DNA of 15,911 bases from an uncultured Prevotella sp. (GCA_934272845.1 CAKQSF010000033.1:1-15911); one strand, 5' to 3'; shown: positions 7,452-14,779, numbered from the stretch's first letter. The notes: generated by a model not told the origin, from the letters alone. Numbers and translations: made by a program.

Positions 7452-7667
7452 TCGCTTAGTTGTTTTGTTGTTTAGTCGTTTAGTTGTTTGGTTGTTTGGT
7501 TGTTTGGTCGTTTAGTTGTTTGGTTGTTTAGTTGTTTGGTTGTTTAGTTGTTTGGTTGTTTAGTCGTTTAGTTGTTTGGTTGTTTAGTTGTTTAGTTGTT
7601 TGGTCGTTTAGTTGTTTGGTTGTTTGGTCGTTTAGTTGTTTGGTTGTTTGGTTGTTTAGTTGTTTGG
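7452..7667 (+). repeat. Octamer tandem array TYGTTTRG, 27 units
   Basis: Twenty-seven in-phase 8-bp units, nearly all fitting T[T/C]GTTT[A/G]G, so variation is confined almost entirely to two transition sites. The first two units (7452-7467) are degenerate. On the minus strand it reads as CCAAACAA / CTAAACAA / CTAAACGA repeats ending two bases before the engB start codon. The hydrophobic reading frames it creates (Leu-Val-Val-Trp-Leu-Phe-Gly type) are products of the repeat, not genes. Related shorter arrays lie at 12805-12847, 12881-12912 and 14061-14180. Confidence 0.92.
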
Positions 7668-7685
7668 TTCGTTGCTAGTGGAGTT

Positions 7686-7714
7686 TATGATAAATCTATC
7701 TATTATTTATCATA
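7686..7714. other. Perfect inverted repeat between two octamer arrays
   Basis: TATGATAAAT (7686-7695) and ATTTATCATA (7705-7714) form a perfect 10-bp inverted repeat with a 9-nt loop. It sits in the unique spacer (7668-7718) separating the two octamer arrays. It has no T tract on either side, so an operator or a leader hairpin is as plausible as a terminator. On the minus strand TAGATTTA (7698-7691) is one base from the Bacteroidota -7 consensus and could be a promoter for engB, but no good -33 box is seen. Confidence 0.45.
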
Positions 7715-7718
7715 TCGC

Positions 7719-7854
7719 CAATCTCCCAATTTACCAATTTACCAATCTCCCAATTTACCAATTTACCAATTTACCAATTTACCAATCTCCCAATTTACCA
7801 ATTTACCAATTTACCAATCTCCCAATTTACCAATTTACCAATCTCCCAATTTAC
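7719..7854 (+). repeat. Octamer tandem array CAATTTAC / CAATCTCC, 17 units
   Basis: Seventeen perfect 8-bp units, only two versions: CAATTTAC and CAATCTCC. They are intermixed without mutations elsewhere in the unit. It ends 6 bp before the stop codon of the protease-like/TPR gene, so it is the 3' flank of that gene's transcript. The two versions differ at two linked positions, which suggests spread by unequal exchange or slippage from two founder units. Together with 7452-7667 it fills the 411-bp gap between the TPR gene and engB, which holds no gene. Confidence 0.92.
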
Positions 7855-7860
7855 CAACCA

Positions 7861-9321
7861 CTACTTATCATACGTAGCAAGGAATGCGTCCGCCTGTTTG
7901 TAGCCCAGTGCTTTGGCGCGTTTTAGTTCCGCTATGCCAGTAGGTTTGTTACCAGTGCGGCACAAGGCAAGGCCGAGAAGTCCGTGACCTTCAGCGTATT
8001 GCGGTGCAACCTCAATGGCTTGCTGTGCTACTTTAATTGCGTCCTCAGCGCGGTTCATCTTCATCAGCAGCAATGCCCTTTCTGATAGGTATAGCAACTG
8101 CTTCGGTGCCACGACAGAAGCACTGTCAAGCATAGCCAATTGCTGTGCCTTGTCAGCCTTCATCAGTTTAAGACACTGATATGCGTAGTAATACACTTCA
8201 TCGTTGCGTGGTTCAGTTTTGTTAGACTCAACAAACTCATCATACGCCTCCTTGTATTTCTTTTGGGAGAAAAGCACCTGTCCTTTCATAACACGGTAGA
8301 GTGGGAGGGGGTTAATAGCGATAGCCGTCTCCGCTTCTTGTAAAGCCTTATCGAGAGACCATGCCGTGTAAGTAGAGTCTCCCATTATGATGTTCTTGTT
8401 ATATATGAGTTTAGCATATTGGTAATGCGCATTGTCCTTTAATGTGCTTACCTCTATAGCCTTGTTCATGGCAGCCTCCGCAGCAGTGAAGTCCTTACGG
8501 TCAGTCAGCATAGTCGCTTTATATTCATAGCCATCTTCCTTATCAGGGAAAGTTTTAATGAAGTCTTCTATTGTAGCAGGATAGTTTATGCTATCGTTGC
8601 GCTGTGCTGCAATCATGAGTGCCAGTAGCGCCTGATTGTATTCCTGTGGCAATGCGGTGCGCACGTTAGTATAACGCAAAGTATTGTCATTGCCAGCAAG
8701 AGCCGAAGGCTGTAGTGTCAAAGCGTAGCGTGCACTTGCTATGTAGAGATCCGTTCGTGTACTGCTCGTCTTTATCAGTCCCATAAGGTTACCTTGCGCA
8801 TTGAAGACAGGGCTGCCCTCCATCGTGTCGGTTATGGTTCCGTTCTCTTGTTCAATGATGTAGTATGGAAGGTCGTTCATGAACGGTTCAACCTTCGTTA
8901 TAGGCAACTTGCTGAACTGTGGTGCTTTAACATCATAACCAATAAACCATGATTCCGCTCCAGTAGTCTGTTGCCCTTGTTCTATCTCAGTGTTGATTAT
9001 GCGACTTTTAGTTTCAGTCTTTACTTTTAGGCGTGCCACGTTGTAAATGTCACTTGCACCGTATATGCAATCAACATCATATCTTTTTCCTTGTCCATCA
9101 ATTACCGTTGCAGACGAAGCCCCCTTGAATGGAGTCCATGCCGTCAGTGCGGTTCCGTCTTCACTGATGAAAACACCATAGCCAGTGGCGTTGATGGTGC
9201 CGTCAGCCTTGAACGTAGTTAGTTTTAGTACGCTCTTAGCAGCCTTTTTAACCGCAGAAGGTTGTGCCGCCATTGTAAGGGCAATGGCACAAATACATAA
9301 TAAGGAGAAAAATCTTTTCAT
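7861..9321 (-). CDS. Exported trypsin-like (probably inactive) protease domain with TPR repeats
   Basis: A 486-residue protein with a signal peptide (residues 1-19, ending TMAAQ), so probably periplasmic. Residues about 25-205 follow the trypsin/HtrA plan: GYGVFISEDGTALTAW (47-62) matches the G-x-G-V-I-I-S-x-D-G strand, and GSPVFNAQGNLMGLI (169-183) the serine loop. The catalytic triad appears lost: the His position in T-N-x-H-V is T63, the Asp position is N94, and the nucleophile position before G-G-P is E168. Residues about 225-486 hold tetratricopeptide repeats (KDFTAAEAAMNKAIEV; KYKEAYDEFVESNKTEP; NRAEDAIKVAQQAIEVAP). The likely role is a binding scaffold rather than a protease. It lies 43 bp after recN and probably shares its transcript. 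Confidence 0.85.
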   Translation of the reverse strand: MKRFFSLLCICAIALTMAAQPSAVKKAAKSVLKLTTFKADGTINATGYGVFISEDGTALTAWTPFKGASSATVIDGQGKRYDVDCIYGASDIYNVARLKVKTETKSRIINTEIEQGQQTTGAESWFIGYDVKAPQFSKLPITKVEPFMNDLPYYIIEQENGTITDTMEGSPVFNAQGNLMGLIKTSSTRTDLYIASARYALTLQPSALAGNDNTLRYTNVRTALPQEYNQALLALMIAAQRNDSINYPATIEDFIKTFPDKEDGYEYKATMLTDRKDFTAAEAAMNKAIEVSTLKDNAHYQYAKLIYNKNIIMGDSTYTAWSLDKALQEAETAIAINPLPLYRVMKGQVLFSQKKYKEAYDEFVESNKTEPRNDEVYYYAYQCLKLMKADKAQQLAMLDSASVVAPKQLLYLSERALLLMKMNRAEDAIKVAQQAIEVAPQYAEGHGLLGLALCRTGNKPTGIAELKRAKALGYKQADAFLATYDK

Positions 9322-9364
9322 TACCAGTCTTTAAGTTCTTTCAAAATCATCTATTTCTGTCGTG

Positions 9365-11020
9365 TTACATTTTTAGCAGTGCCCTTGCGTTAGTACGTGC
9401 TGCTTCAGTAATGTCCGACCCACTTAGCATCTGTGCAATCTCGTCAATACGTTCCTCATTGTTAAGCATGCGCATTACAGAGGTAGTGCCCTCAGCCGTC
9501 TCGTGCTTCTCTACCTTATAGTGTGTGGTGCCTATAGCAGCAATCTGTGGTAGGTGGGTTATGCTAATTACCTGTCTGTCAGCATTGCCCATTTGTAGCA
9601 TTATGTCTGCCATTTTCTCTGCCACGCGTCCGCTTACGCCAGTGTCAATCTCATCAAATATAATAGTGGGCAGTTTCACCGCACCGCTTATTAAAGCCTT
9701 CAGTGACAGCATTAAACGTGCAATCTCACCGCCTGATGCTACTTGTGCTATTGGTCGCAACGCCATTCCCTTGTTGGCAGAGAATAGGAATGCTACGCGG
9801 TCCTGTCCTTTTGCTGATAACTCGTCCTTAGTAACCTCTATAGAGAATACTACACTTGGCATACCCAATGCAGCAAGACTACCACATACCGCTTTCTCAA
9901 CCTTCGTGACAGCCTTCCTTCTCGACTCCGTCAGTTTGTCTGCTTTCTCTCTCGCAGTCTCCAACAGTCTTGCAACCTTTGCCTCCTGCTCCGTAAGTGA
10001 GTTATCGCTATTGTCGATACCGTCGATGGCGTTCTGCAGTTTTTCCTGTTCTTCCAGTAGTTCTGCGACAGAGTCTTTGTGAAACTTACGTTGCAGTGAG
10101 TAAATAGTGTCCAACCGTTCGTTTATAAAATTTAACCGTTCAGGGTCGAAATCAATGCTCTCTGCCGTGTTATCCGTTTCCTGTGCAATATCCTTCAGTT
10201 CTATGTATGCCGATTCAATGCGTCCTGCTAAGTCTTCAATCTTAGGGTAAATCCTTGCGGCGTTCTCCAGTTTCTGGTTCGCCAGTCGCAATGAGGCGAG
10301 TATTCCCCCTTCATCGTCATTGAGTAAAGAGTTCGCTTCAAACAATACAGTCTTAATCTCCTCCGTGTGTGTAGCAGCCTCCTGTTCCAGTTCCAGTTCC
10401 TCCTGTTCACCGTCTTTCAGTGCTGCGCCCGAGAGTTCGTTCAGTTGAAAGCGCATAAACTCCTCGTTCTCCCTTGTCTGCGCTATCTGTTCCTTCAGAG
10501 TTTGTAGTGCGTTTTCCGCTTCCTTATACAGTTTAAACGCCTTAGCGTAAGCCTCTCTCTGTTTGTTGTTGGCAGCAATGATGTCGAGCACACTCATCTG
10601 GAAATCCTCCTTCTGCAGCAGTAGGTTTTGGTGTTGCGAGTGTACGTCAACCAACATCTCACCCAGTTCTCTCATCACCTGCAGTGGGATAGGTGTATCG
10701 TTAATGAAAGCGCGGCTTTTGCCCGTAGCCGTCAGTTCGCGTCTTATGATACATTCCTCGTCACAGTCAAGGTCGTGAGCCTCAAACCACGGTTCCATGC
10801 CGTAGCGAGAGATGTCGAAATGCGCCTCTATGGTACACTTCTGTGTATTAGTCTTGACAGCCTTCGAGTCAGCCCTCTGTCCCAGTAGCAGTCCTATGGC
10901 ACCGAGAATGATACTCTTTCCCGCGCCCGTCTCACCAGTAATGACAGAGAAGCCCGACTTAAAATCGATGTCAAGCACGTCGATCAGCGCATAATTCTTT
11001 ATGTAAAGGTGTTTAAGCAT
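9365..11020 (-). CDS. recN: DNA repair protein RecN
   Basis: A 551-residue SMC-like ATPase acting in recombinational repair of double-strand breaks. Walker A is GETGAGKS (29-36). The VDVHSQHQNLLLQ segment (124-136) is a RecN hallmark. Long coiled coils cover about 150-230 and 310-375. The ABC signature ASGGE (428-432), Walker B IIFDE (453-457) and the H-loop region ITHLPQIAA (487-495) close the ATPase head. The length matches the family (about 550). It starts 13 bp after the DUF4835 gene, in the order seen in other Bacteroidota, so it is part of the dnaN-led run. Confidence 0.97.
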   Translation of the reverse strand: MLKHLYIKNYALIDVLDIDFKSGFSVITGETGAGKSIILGAIGLLLGQRADSKAVKTNTQKCTIEAHFDISRYGMEPWFEAHDLDCDEECIIRRELTATGKSRAFINDTPIPLQVMRELGEMLVDVHSQHQNLLLQKEDFQMSVLDIIAANNKQREAYAKAFKLYKEAENALQTLKEQIAQTRENEEFMRFQLNELSGAALKDGEQEELELEQEAATHTEEIKTVLFEANSLLNDDEGGILASLRLANQKLENAARIYPKIEDLAGRIESAYIELKDIAQETDNTAESIDFDPERLNFINERLDTIYSLQRKFHKDSVAELLEEQEKLQNAIDGIDNSDNSLTEQEAKVARLLETAREKADKLTESRRKAVTKVEKAVCGSLAALGMPSVVFSIEVTKDELSAKGQDRVAFLFSANKGMALRPIAQVASGGEIARLMLSLKALISGAVKLPTIIFDEIDTGVSGRVAEKMADIMLQMGNADRQVISITHLPQIAAIGTTHYKVEKHETAEGTTSVMRMLNNEERIDEIAQMLSGSDITEAARTNARALLKM

Positions 11021-11033
11021 GTATTCTTTAATC

Positions 11034-11960
11034 TTATTCTTTTATCTTGTTCCAGGCGTTACTTTGCGATGGATTAATAGAGAACAGCACATTATACACC
11101 GCCTCTTTCTCTTTCTGCGTACCCTTACCTTTATATATATTGCTCAGTTCGTCTTTCTTATAATCCGTCCATAGTTGCGGCAGCATGCTCATAGGTCTAT
11201 CCTTGTGTGCCTTATCCAGGTTCTGCTCTATGGCGGTAGTAATTTCCGTTCTACCCCTTTCCGCGTTGTTCGCCATTTCGTCCAGTCCCTTTCGGTAGTA
11301 GTTGTACTGCAGTGTGCGGAACGGTTCCATGGCCCCTTCGAGATAATCATTGATGATAGCGAAACGATTCTTGCTACTGTCGTATGCGCTCCATCCAGGG
11401 TAGTTAAGGTTTTGCGCGTTGTTAGTAAGGTTCATGCACCTCTGCAGGATATCCTCCCCACCTTTAAGCGAGAAAGAGTCAAGGTTCATACCGATGATAA
11501 GGTAGGCATAATAGGCAAAGAGTGCAGTCAACTGATTGTCTATCATGTCAGGGTTAAACTCTATTTGGTCAAACTGATTGTAGGTAAAAGTAAAGTCCGC
11601 ATCCTGGTTCTGAAACAATACAGAGGTGTATGAAGCATTGTACACAGGTCTGTTTGCTTGCACCATACATGTGCATCCCCATGTACCCTCATCACGTTTA
11701 TATTCCTTCACCGTTATATTGAAACTGCACGGAATGCGTTCCTGCTCCATGAACTGCAGTGAGGTCCAGTGCTGGTTGTTCACGAACTCCTCCAGTTTGT
11801 CTTTCAATTCTGTGAAGACCGATTCCTCCGTGCCCTGTATCTGTTGGTGATTGATGTTCACCTTAGCCTGTAGTTCCTGTGCGTAAGAATGTGAAACTGT
11901 TGTCCATGACATGAGAGTCATGAACAACAGTGAACGGATATGCTTTTTATAAAAGGTCAT
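11034..11960 (-). CDS. DUF4835 family exported protein (PorD-like)
   Basis: A 308-residue protein with an N-terminal signal sequence (residues about 1-28, MTFYKKHIRSLLFMTLMSW to SYAQ). It matches the Bacteroidota-specific DUF4835 family: ELQAKVNINHQQIQGTEESVF early, later QFDQIEFNPDMIDNQLTALFAYYAYLIIGMNLDSFSLKGG. From memory, recent annotation links this family to type IX secretion (PorD); I cannot verify this here and nothing in the sequence proves it. Its ATG overlaps the exonuclease stop by 4 bp (ATGA), implying translational coupling, and recN follows 13 bp later. Genes of this family usually sit next to recN, which supports the call. Confidence 0.85.
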   Translation of the reverse strand: MTFYKKHIRSLLFMTLMSWTTVSHSYAQELQAKVNINHQQIQGTEESVFTELKDKLEEFVNNQHWTSLQFMEQERIPCSFNITVKEYKRDEGTWGCTCMVQANRPVYNASYTSVLFQNQDADFTFTYNQFDQIEFNPDMIDNQLTALFAYYAYLIIGMNLDSFSLKGGEDILQRCMNLTNNAQNLNYPGWSAYDSSKNRFAIINDYLEGAMEPFRTLQYNYYRKGLDEMANNAERGRTEITTAIEQNLDKAHKDRPMSMLPQLWTDYKKDELSNIYKGKGTQKEKEAVYNVLFSINPSQSNAWNKIKE

Positions 11961-12802
11961 AATGTACTCATTCTTATTCTTGTCAGAGCCTGCTTCGTAT
12001 CAAGTGCAAAGTCGCCCGTCATCATCCAACTGAAGTATCCAGGGTCTCTGCGCAATACATTCTTCACAGCCCATCCCTTGTATTTACCAAAGTTGAAAAC
12101 TTCTTGCTTGCGTTCAGTGCCGTCAGCGTTCAGCAGTGGCTTGCCGTCAGGTCCTGGTACAGGTCCCCATATAATCTTTCCAGCAAAGTCCACGTTGTTG
12201 TTACGTTTACAGAAAGCGTTGATGAAGTCCATGTCGTTAGGCAATTGTCTGTCCTCCTCCTCCTGTTTACCTGGAGCATACATATCAAGTTGGCCCTGTA
12301 AAACGCGGTATGTAGCCTCCGTGTCCTCATTGGCAAGGTGTGCCTGGAAGTCCTCTTCCATTTTTCTTCCGCAGTAGAACTTATAGGCAGCGGCAAGGTT
12401 ACGACGCTCCATCTTCATGAAAATGGTGCAGGCATCAATTAGTCGTGACTGCGAGAAGTCGAAAGCGATGCCAGCCCTCAGAAACTCCTCTGCCAGCATA
12501 GGCACATCGAAGCCGTTAGAGTTAAAGCCAGCGAAATCACATCCAGCGAAATCCTCAGCCAGTTTCGTTGCAATCTCCTTAAAGAACGGTGCATCCTTCA
12601 CCATGTCGTCAGTAATATGTGTCAGTTCCACAACCTCGTGTGGGATAGACCTGCCAGGATTCACGAACAGGTTCTGCCTGTCTTCCGTACCGTCAGGAGA
12701 CACCTTAATATAACTAATCTGTATTATACTGTCTTTGGCAATGTCGAGACCAGTCGTCTCAAGGTCAAAGATTATCAGTGGTTTTGTAATATTGAGTTTC
12801 AT
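11957..12802 (-). CDS. DEDDh 3'-5' exonuclease (DNA polymerase III epsilon-like)
   Basis: A 281-residue exonuclease of the DnaQ-like superfamily. Exo I is IIFDLETTGLD with D13 and E15; Exo II is FAGFNSNGFDVPML with D99; Exo III is HLANED with H155 and D160, defining the DEDDh type. The C-terminal part (about 235-275, FNFGKYKGWAVKNVL then DPGYFSWMM) resembles the short FGKYKG-x-DPGYxxW module (DUF3820-like) attached to such exonucleases. It may proofread or trim DNA for the polymerase; the position right after dnaN fits replication or repair. The start codon has a CCAAACGA-type octamer array 2 bp upstream and no Shine-Dalgarno sequence. Confidence 0.92.
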   Translation of the reverse strand: MKLNITKPLIIFDLETTGLDIAKDSIIQISYIKVSPDGTEDRQNLFVNPGRSIPHEVVELTHITDDMVKDAPFFKEIATKLAEDFAGCDFAGFNSNGFDVPMLAEEFLRAGIAFDFSQSRLIDACTIFMKMERRNLAAAYKFYCGRKMEEDFQAHLANEDTEATYRVLQGQLDMYAPGKQEEEDRQLPNDMDFINAFCKRNNNVDFAGKIIWGPVPGPDGKPLLNADGTERKQEVFNFGKYKGWAVKNVLRRDPGYFSWMMTGDFALDTKQALTRIRMSTL

Positions 12803-12804
12803 AT

Positions 12805-12847
12805 TCGTTTGGTTGTTTTGTTGTTTTGTTGTTTAGTGGTTTAGTTG
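12805..12847 (+). repeat. Octamer array in front of the exonuclease gene
   Basis: Five units and a partial sixth: TCGTTTGG, TTGTTTTG, TTGTTTTG, TTGTTTAG, TGGTTTAG, TTG. It begins 2 bp upstream of the exonuclease ATG on the minus strand, the same spacing as before engB. It faces an inverted short array at 12881-12912. Confidence 0.85.
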
Positions 12848-12880
12848 TATGTTATCAAGGCAGAATAACTTTGCCATTAA

Positions 12881-12912
12881 CCAAACCACTAAACAACTAA
12901 ATCACCAAACAA
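12881..12912 (-). repeat. Inverted octamer array after dnaN
   Basis: Four units, read on the minus strand as TTGTTTGG, TGATTTAG, TTGTTTAG, TGGTTTGG, ending 7 bp before the dnaN stop codon. It is complementary to the array at 12805-12847, including a 14-base exact match (12829-12842 with 12884-12897). The two could form a long imperfect stem with a loop of about 40 nt in the dnaN-exonuclease transcript. Confidence 0.75.
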
Positions 12913-12919
12913 CTTGTAA

Positions 12920-14047
12920 TTAGTCATTCAGCAGCATAGGCATGATGAGCATCAGCACATCCTCGCCCTCAGGTTGCTCTGCAGGTCTGATAACGCCAGC
13001 GCGGCTTGGGTCAGCCAATTCAATAACAACCTCGTCACTCTCAAGGTTGTTGAGAATCTCAAACAGCGTAGAACCCTTAAAGCCAATGCTCATGGCAGCA
13101 CCAGAGTATTCGCACATTACGTCCTCAGATGCACTTGTAGCGAAGTCCACGTCCTCAGAACTCAACTCAATATTGTTCATCCCCATGCGCAACTTAATTA
13201 ATTGCGTACTCTCGCTTGCAAACGGAATAACGCGTCGCAGTGCACCCATCAGTGCCTTGCGGTCAACAGTCATCACGTTAGGATTGTCCGTAGGAATTAC
13301 GGAAGCGTAATTAGGGTAGCGTCCTTCAATGAGGCGGCATGAAATCATGCCCCCAGTGAATGTAATCTCAGCGTTGTTAGCGTTAAACTTAATGTTCACG
13401 TCTTCCTCACTGTCATTTGAAAGGATAGTCCTCAAAAGACCCGCTGGCTTCTTAGGCAGTATGAACGCTGCAGGCTCAGTGGCGCTGCATGCAAGAACCA
13501 CGTTGCGCACCATCTTATGACCGTCACTGGCAACAATATTGAGGCAATCCTGTTTTAAGTCGAAGTAAATACCATTCATAATCATGCGCAACTCATCGTT
13601 GGCAGTAGCAAACAGTGTGCGCTGAATATTCTTTGACAGAGTGCCCTCCTTAATAGTAGTCTCCGTAAACTGTCCCGTCATAGCCTGTTGTACGGGATAT
13701 TCGTCCGCACTCTGGCATGCTATCTTGTAGTTACCGTTTTGGTACACCATGCGTATGTTGTTCGTCGTAGTGTCAACCTCAAATGTAAGTGGCTGCTCAG
13801 GCAATTCCTTAACAGAAGTAAGAATGATGCGGTTAGAAACGCAGAAGGCGCCTTCGCCGTCACATTCGTTAAGTTCAACACTGCATTGCATCATGTTAGC
13901 ATTGTCACTTGCGGTAAGGGTAAGTATACCGTCTTTTACCTCAAAGAGAAAGCAGTCAAGGATAGACAGCGAGTTCTTAGAGTTAATAACTTTTGCAAGA
14001 ATGCTCAGTCTGCTGCTGAGCGCGGTAGAAGAAAGCGTGAATCTCAT
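12920..14047 (-). CDS. dnaN: DNA polymerase III beta subunit (sliding clamp)
   Basis: A 375-residue protein of normal length for the beta clamp, the ring that tethers DNA polymerase III to DNA. The N-terminus MRFTLSSTALSSRLSILAKV followed by INSKNSLSILDCFLFEV is the first domain pattern of DnaN. DGHKMVRNV (residues about 175-183) is the conserved second-domain motif. The C-terminus IMPMLLND (368-375) keeps the Met-Pro-Met of the partner-binding cleft. It heads the minus-strand housekeeping run behind a good promoter at 14272-14303 and a long leader containing a 15-unit octamer array. No dnaA or recF neighbour is seen, as is usual in Bacteroidota. Confidence 0.97.
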   Translation of the reverse strand: MRFTLSSTALSSRLSILAKVINSKNSLSILDCFLFEVKDGILTLTASDNANMMQCSVELNECDGEGAFCVSNRIILTSVKELPEQPLTFEVDTTTNNIRMVYQNGNYKIACQSADEYPVQQAMTGQFTETTIKEGTLSKNIQRTLFATANDELRMIMNGIYFDLKQDCLNIVASDGHKMVRNVVLACSATEPAAFILPKKPAGLLRTILSNDSEEDVNIKFNANNAEITFTGGMISCRLIEGRYPNYASVIPTDNPNVMTVDRKALMGALRRVIPFASESTQLIKLRMGMNNIELSSEDVDFATSASEDVMCEYSGAAMSIGFKGSTLFEILNNLESDEVVIELADPSRAGVIRPAEQPEGEDVLMLIMPMLLND

Positions 14048-14060
14048 TATTGTAATTTAG

Positions 14061-14180
14061 TTGTTTTGTCGTTTAGTCGTTTAGTGGTTTGGTTGTTTAG
14101 TGGTTTGGTTGTTTAGTGGTTTGGTCGTTTAGTGGTTTGGTGGTTTTGTCGTTTAGTCGTTTGGTGGTTTGGTTGTTTGA
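14061..14180 (+). repeat. Octamer tandem array in the dnaN leader, 15 units
   Basis: Fifteen in-phase 8-bp units following T[T/C/G]GTTT[A/G]G, with the edge units TTGTTTTG, TGGTTTTG and TTGTTTGA deviating. Compared with the engB array, this one adds G at position 2. On the minus strand it is a C/A-rich leader ending 13 bp before the dnaN ATG. The gap 14048-14392 (345 bp) otherwise holds two 18-bp tandem units (14185-14202, 14203-14220), a TGTTCGAACA palindrome (14225-14234) and promoter-like sequences; no gene. Confidence 0.9.
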
Positions 14181-14184
14181 ACCA

Positions 14185-14220
14185 TTATCCCTTTAAAACC
14201 TTTTATCCCTTTAAGACCTT
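14185..14220 (+). repeat. Two tandem 18-bp units in the dnaN leader
   Basis: TTATCCCTTTAAAACCTT (14185-14202) and TTATCCCTTTAAGACCTT (14203-14220) differ at one base. They lie between the octamer array and the dnaN promoter, so they are inside the predicted 5' leader. Function unknown; they could be a duplicated protein-binding site or just slippage. Confidence 0.75.
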
Positions 14221-14271
14221 TAGTTGTTCGAACATTGTAATGCTCCTAACCAAAAACAGCCAAAGATTATG

Positions 14272-14303
14272 CAAAAATACAAAAAAGTTATGTGGTAAAC
14301 AAA
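14272..14303 (-). promoter_or_regulatory. Bacteroidota-type promoter of dnaN
   Basis: On the minus strand TTTG (14303-14300) and TATTTTTG (14279-14272) are separated by 20 nt, matching the Bacteroidota TTTG / TAnnTTTG promoter in both boxes and spacing. The predicted start near 14265 gives a leader of about 215 nt containing the 18-bp repeats and the octamer array. Confidence 0.65.
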
Positions 14304-14318
14304 AAAAACATGGAAAAG

Positions 14319-14350
14319 TTTTCCAATACGCCTTTTTTTTAGTAATTTCG
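14319..14350 (+). promoter_or_regulatory. Possible promoter of the DUF3127 gene
   Basis: TAATTTCG (14343-14350) is one base off TAnnTTTG and lies 42 bp before the ATG at 14393. The -33 candidate TTTTCC (14319-14324) is poor. A GGAAAAGTTTTCC palindrome (14312-14324) overlaps it. This is the only reasonable candidate in the divergent gap with dnaN. Confidence 0.35.
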
Positions 14351-14392
14351 CATTTGAAATTAGAAAATAAGTAAAAATACCAAATATCAACA

Positions 14393-14779
14393 ATGGAATT
14401 ACAAGGAAGAGTAATCGCCGCACTGCCAGAGCGTAGCGGTACAAGTGCCCGTGGTGATTGGAAGTCACAGGAGTTCGTTATCGAGACTGCAAATACAGCA
14501 TATCCTCGTAAGATGGTATTCACCGTGTTCGGTGCAGATCGTCTGCAGCGCTTCGGCATACAGGTAGGGCAGGATGTTAACGTATCATTCGATATTGATG
14601 CCCATGAGTGGAACGGTCGTTGGTTCAACAATATTACAGCGTTCGATGTACGTCAGGTTTCAGCCGTACAGCCAATGGCTACAGAACAGCCTGCTTATGT
14701 AGCGCCACAGCCTGCACCAGCGCAACCAGCAGCACCAGCGCAACCAGCAGGTGACAGTGCAGAAGACCTTCCATTCTAA
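14393..14779 (+). CDS. DUF3127 family OB-fold-like protein with SSB-like C-terminal tip
   Basis: A 128-residue protein matching the Bacteroidota DUF3127 family. The core (1-90) begins MELQGRV and contains WKSQEFVIET, MVFTVFG and VSFDIDAHEWNGRWFNNITAFDV, a beta-rich pattern compatible with an OB fold. A Pro/Ala/Gln linker with repeats of AQPA (91-119) leads to the acidic tip GDSAEDLPF (120-128). This layout of core, flexible linker and acidic D-L-P-F ending is that of single-stranded DNA-binding protein, whose tip recruits repair and replication enzymes. The role is therefore inferred to be nucleic-acid binding or SSB-like. It is divergent from dnaN, with a fitting context. Family call good; function unproven. 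Confidence 0.88.
   Translation: MELQGRVIAALPERSGTSARGDWKSQEFVIETANTAYPRKMVFTVFGADRLQRFGIQVGQDVNVSFDIDAHEWNGRWFNNITAFDVRQVSAVQPMATEQPAYVAPQPAPAQPAAPAQPAGDSAEDLPF

Noticed and set aside
7452..7854. Possible CRISPR array
   Set aside because: The units are 8 bp with no spacers and no cas genes nearby; these are simple tandem repeats.
7596..7926. Plus-strand open frames of about 90 residues rich in LVVWLFG and NLPIYQ repeats
   Set aside because: They are translations of the two octamer arrays in successive frames; period-8 DNA yields an 8-residue peptide repeat in every frame. No start context or homology.
9525..10082. A 185-residue plus-strand open frame opposite recN
   Set aside because: Fully inside recN, which has every expected motif; the antisense frame is low-complexity Ser-rich and resembles no family.
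14203..14631. A 142-residue minus-strand open frame across the divergent promoter region
   Set aside because: Covers the dnaN promoter and lies antisense to DUF3127; composition is that of AT-rich non-coding DNA.
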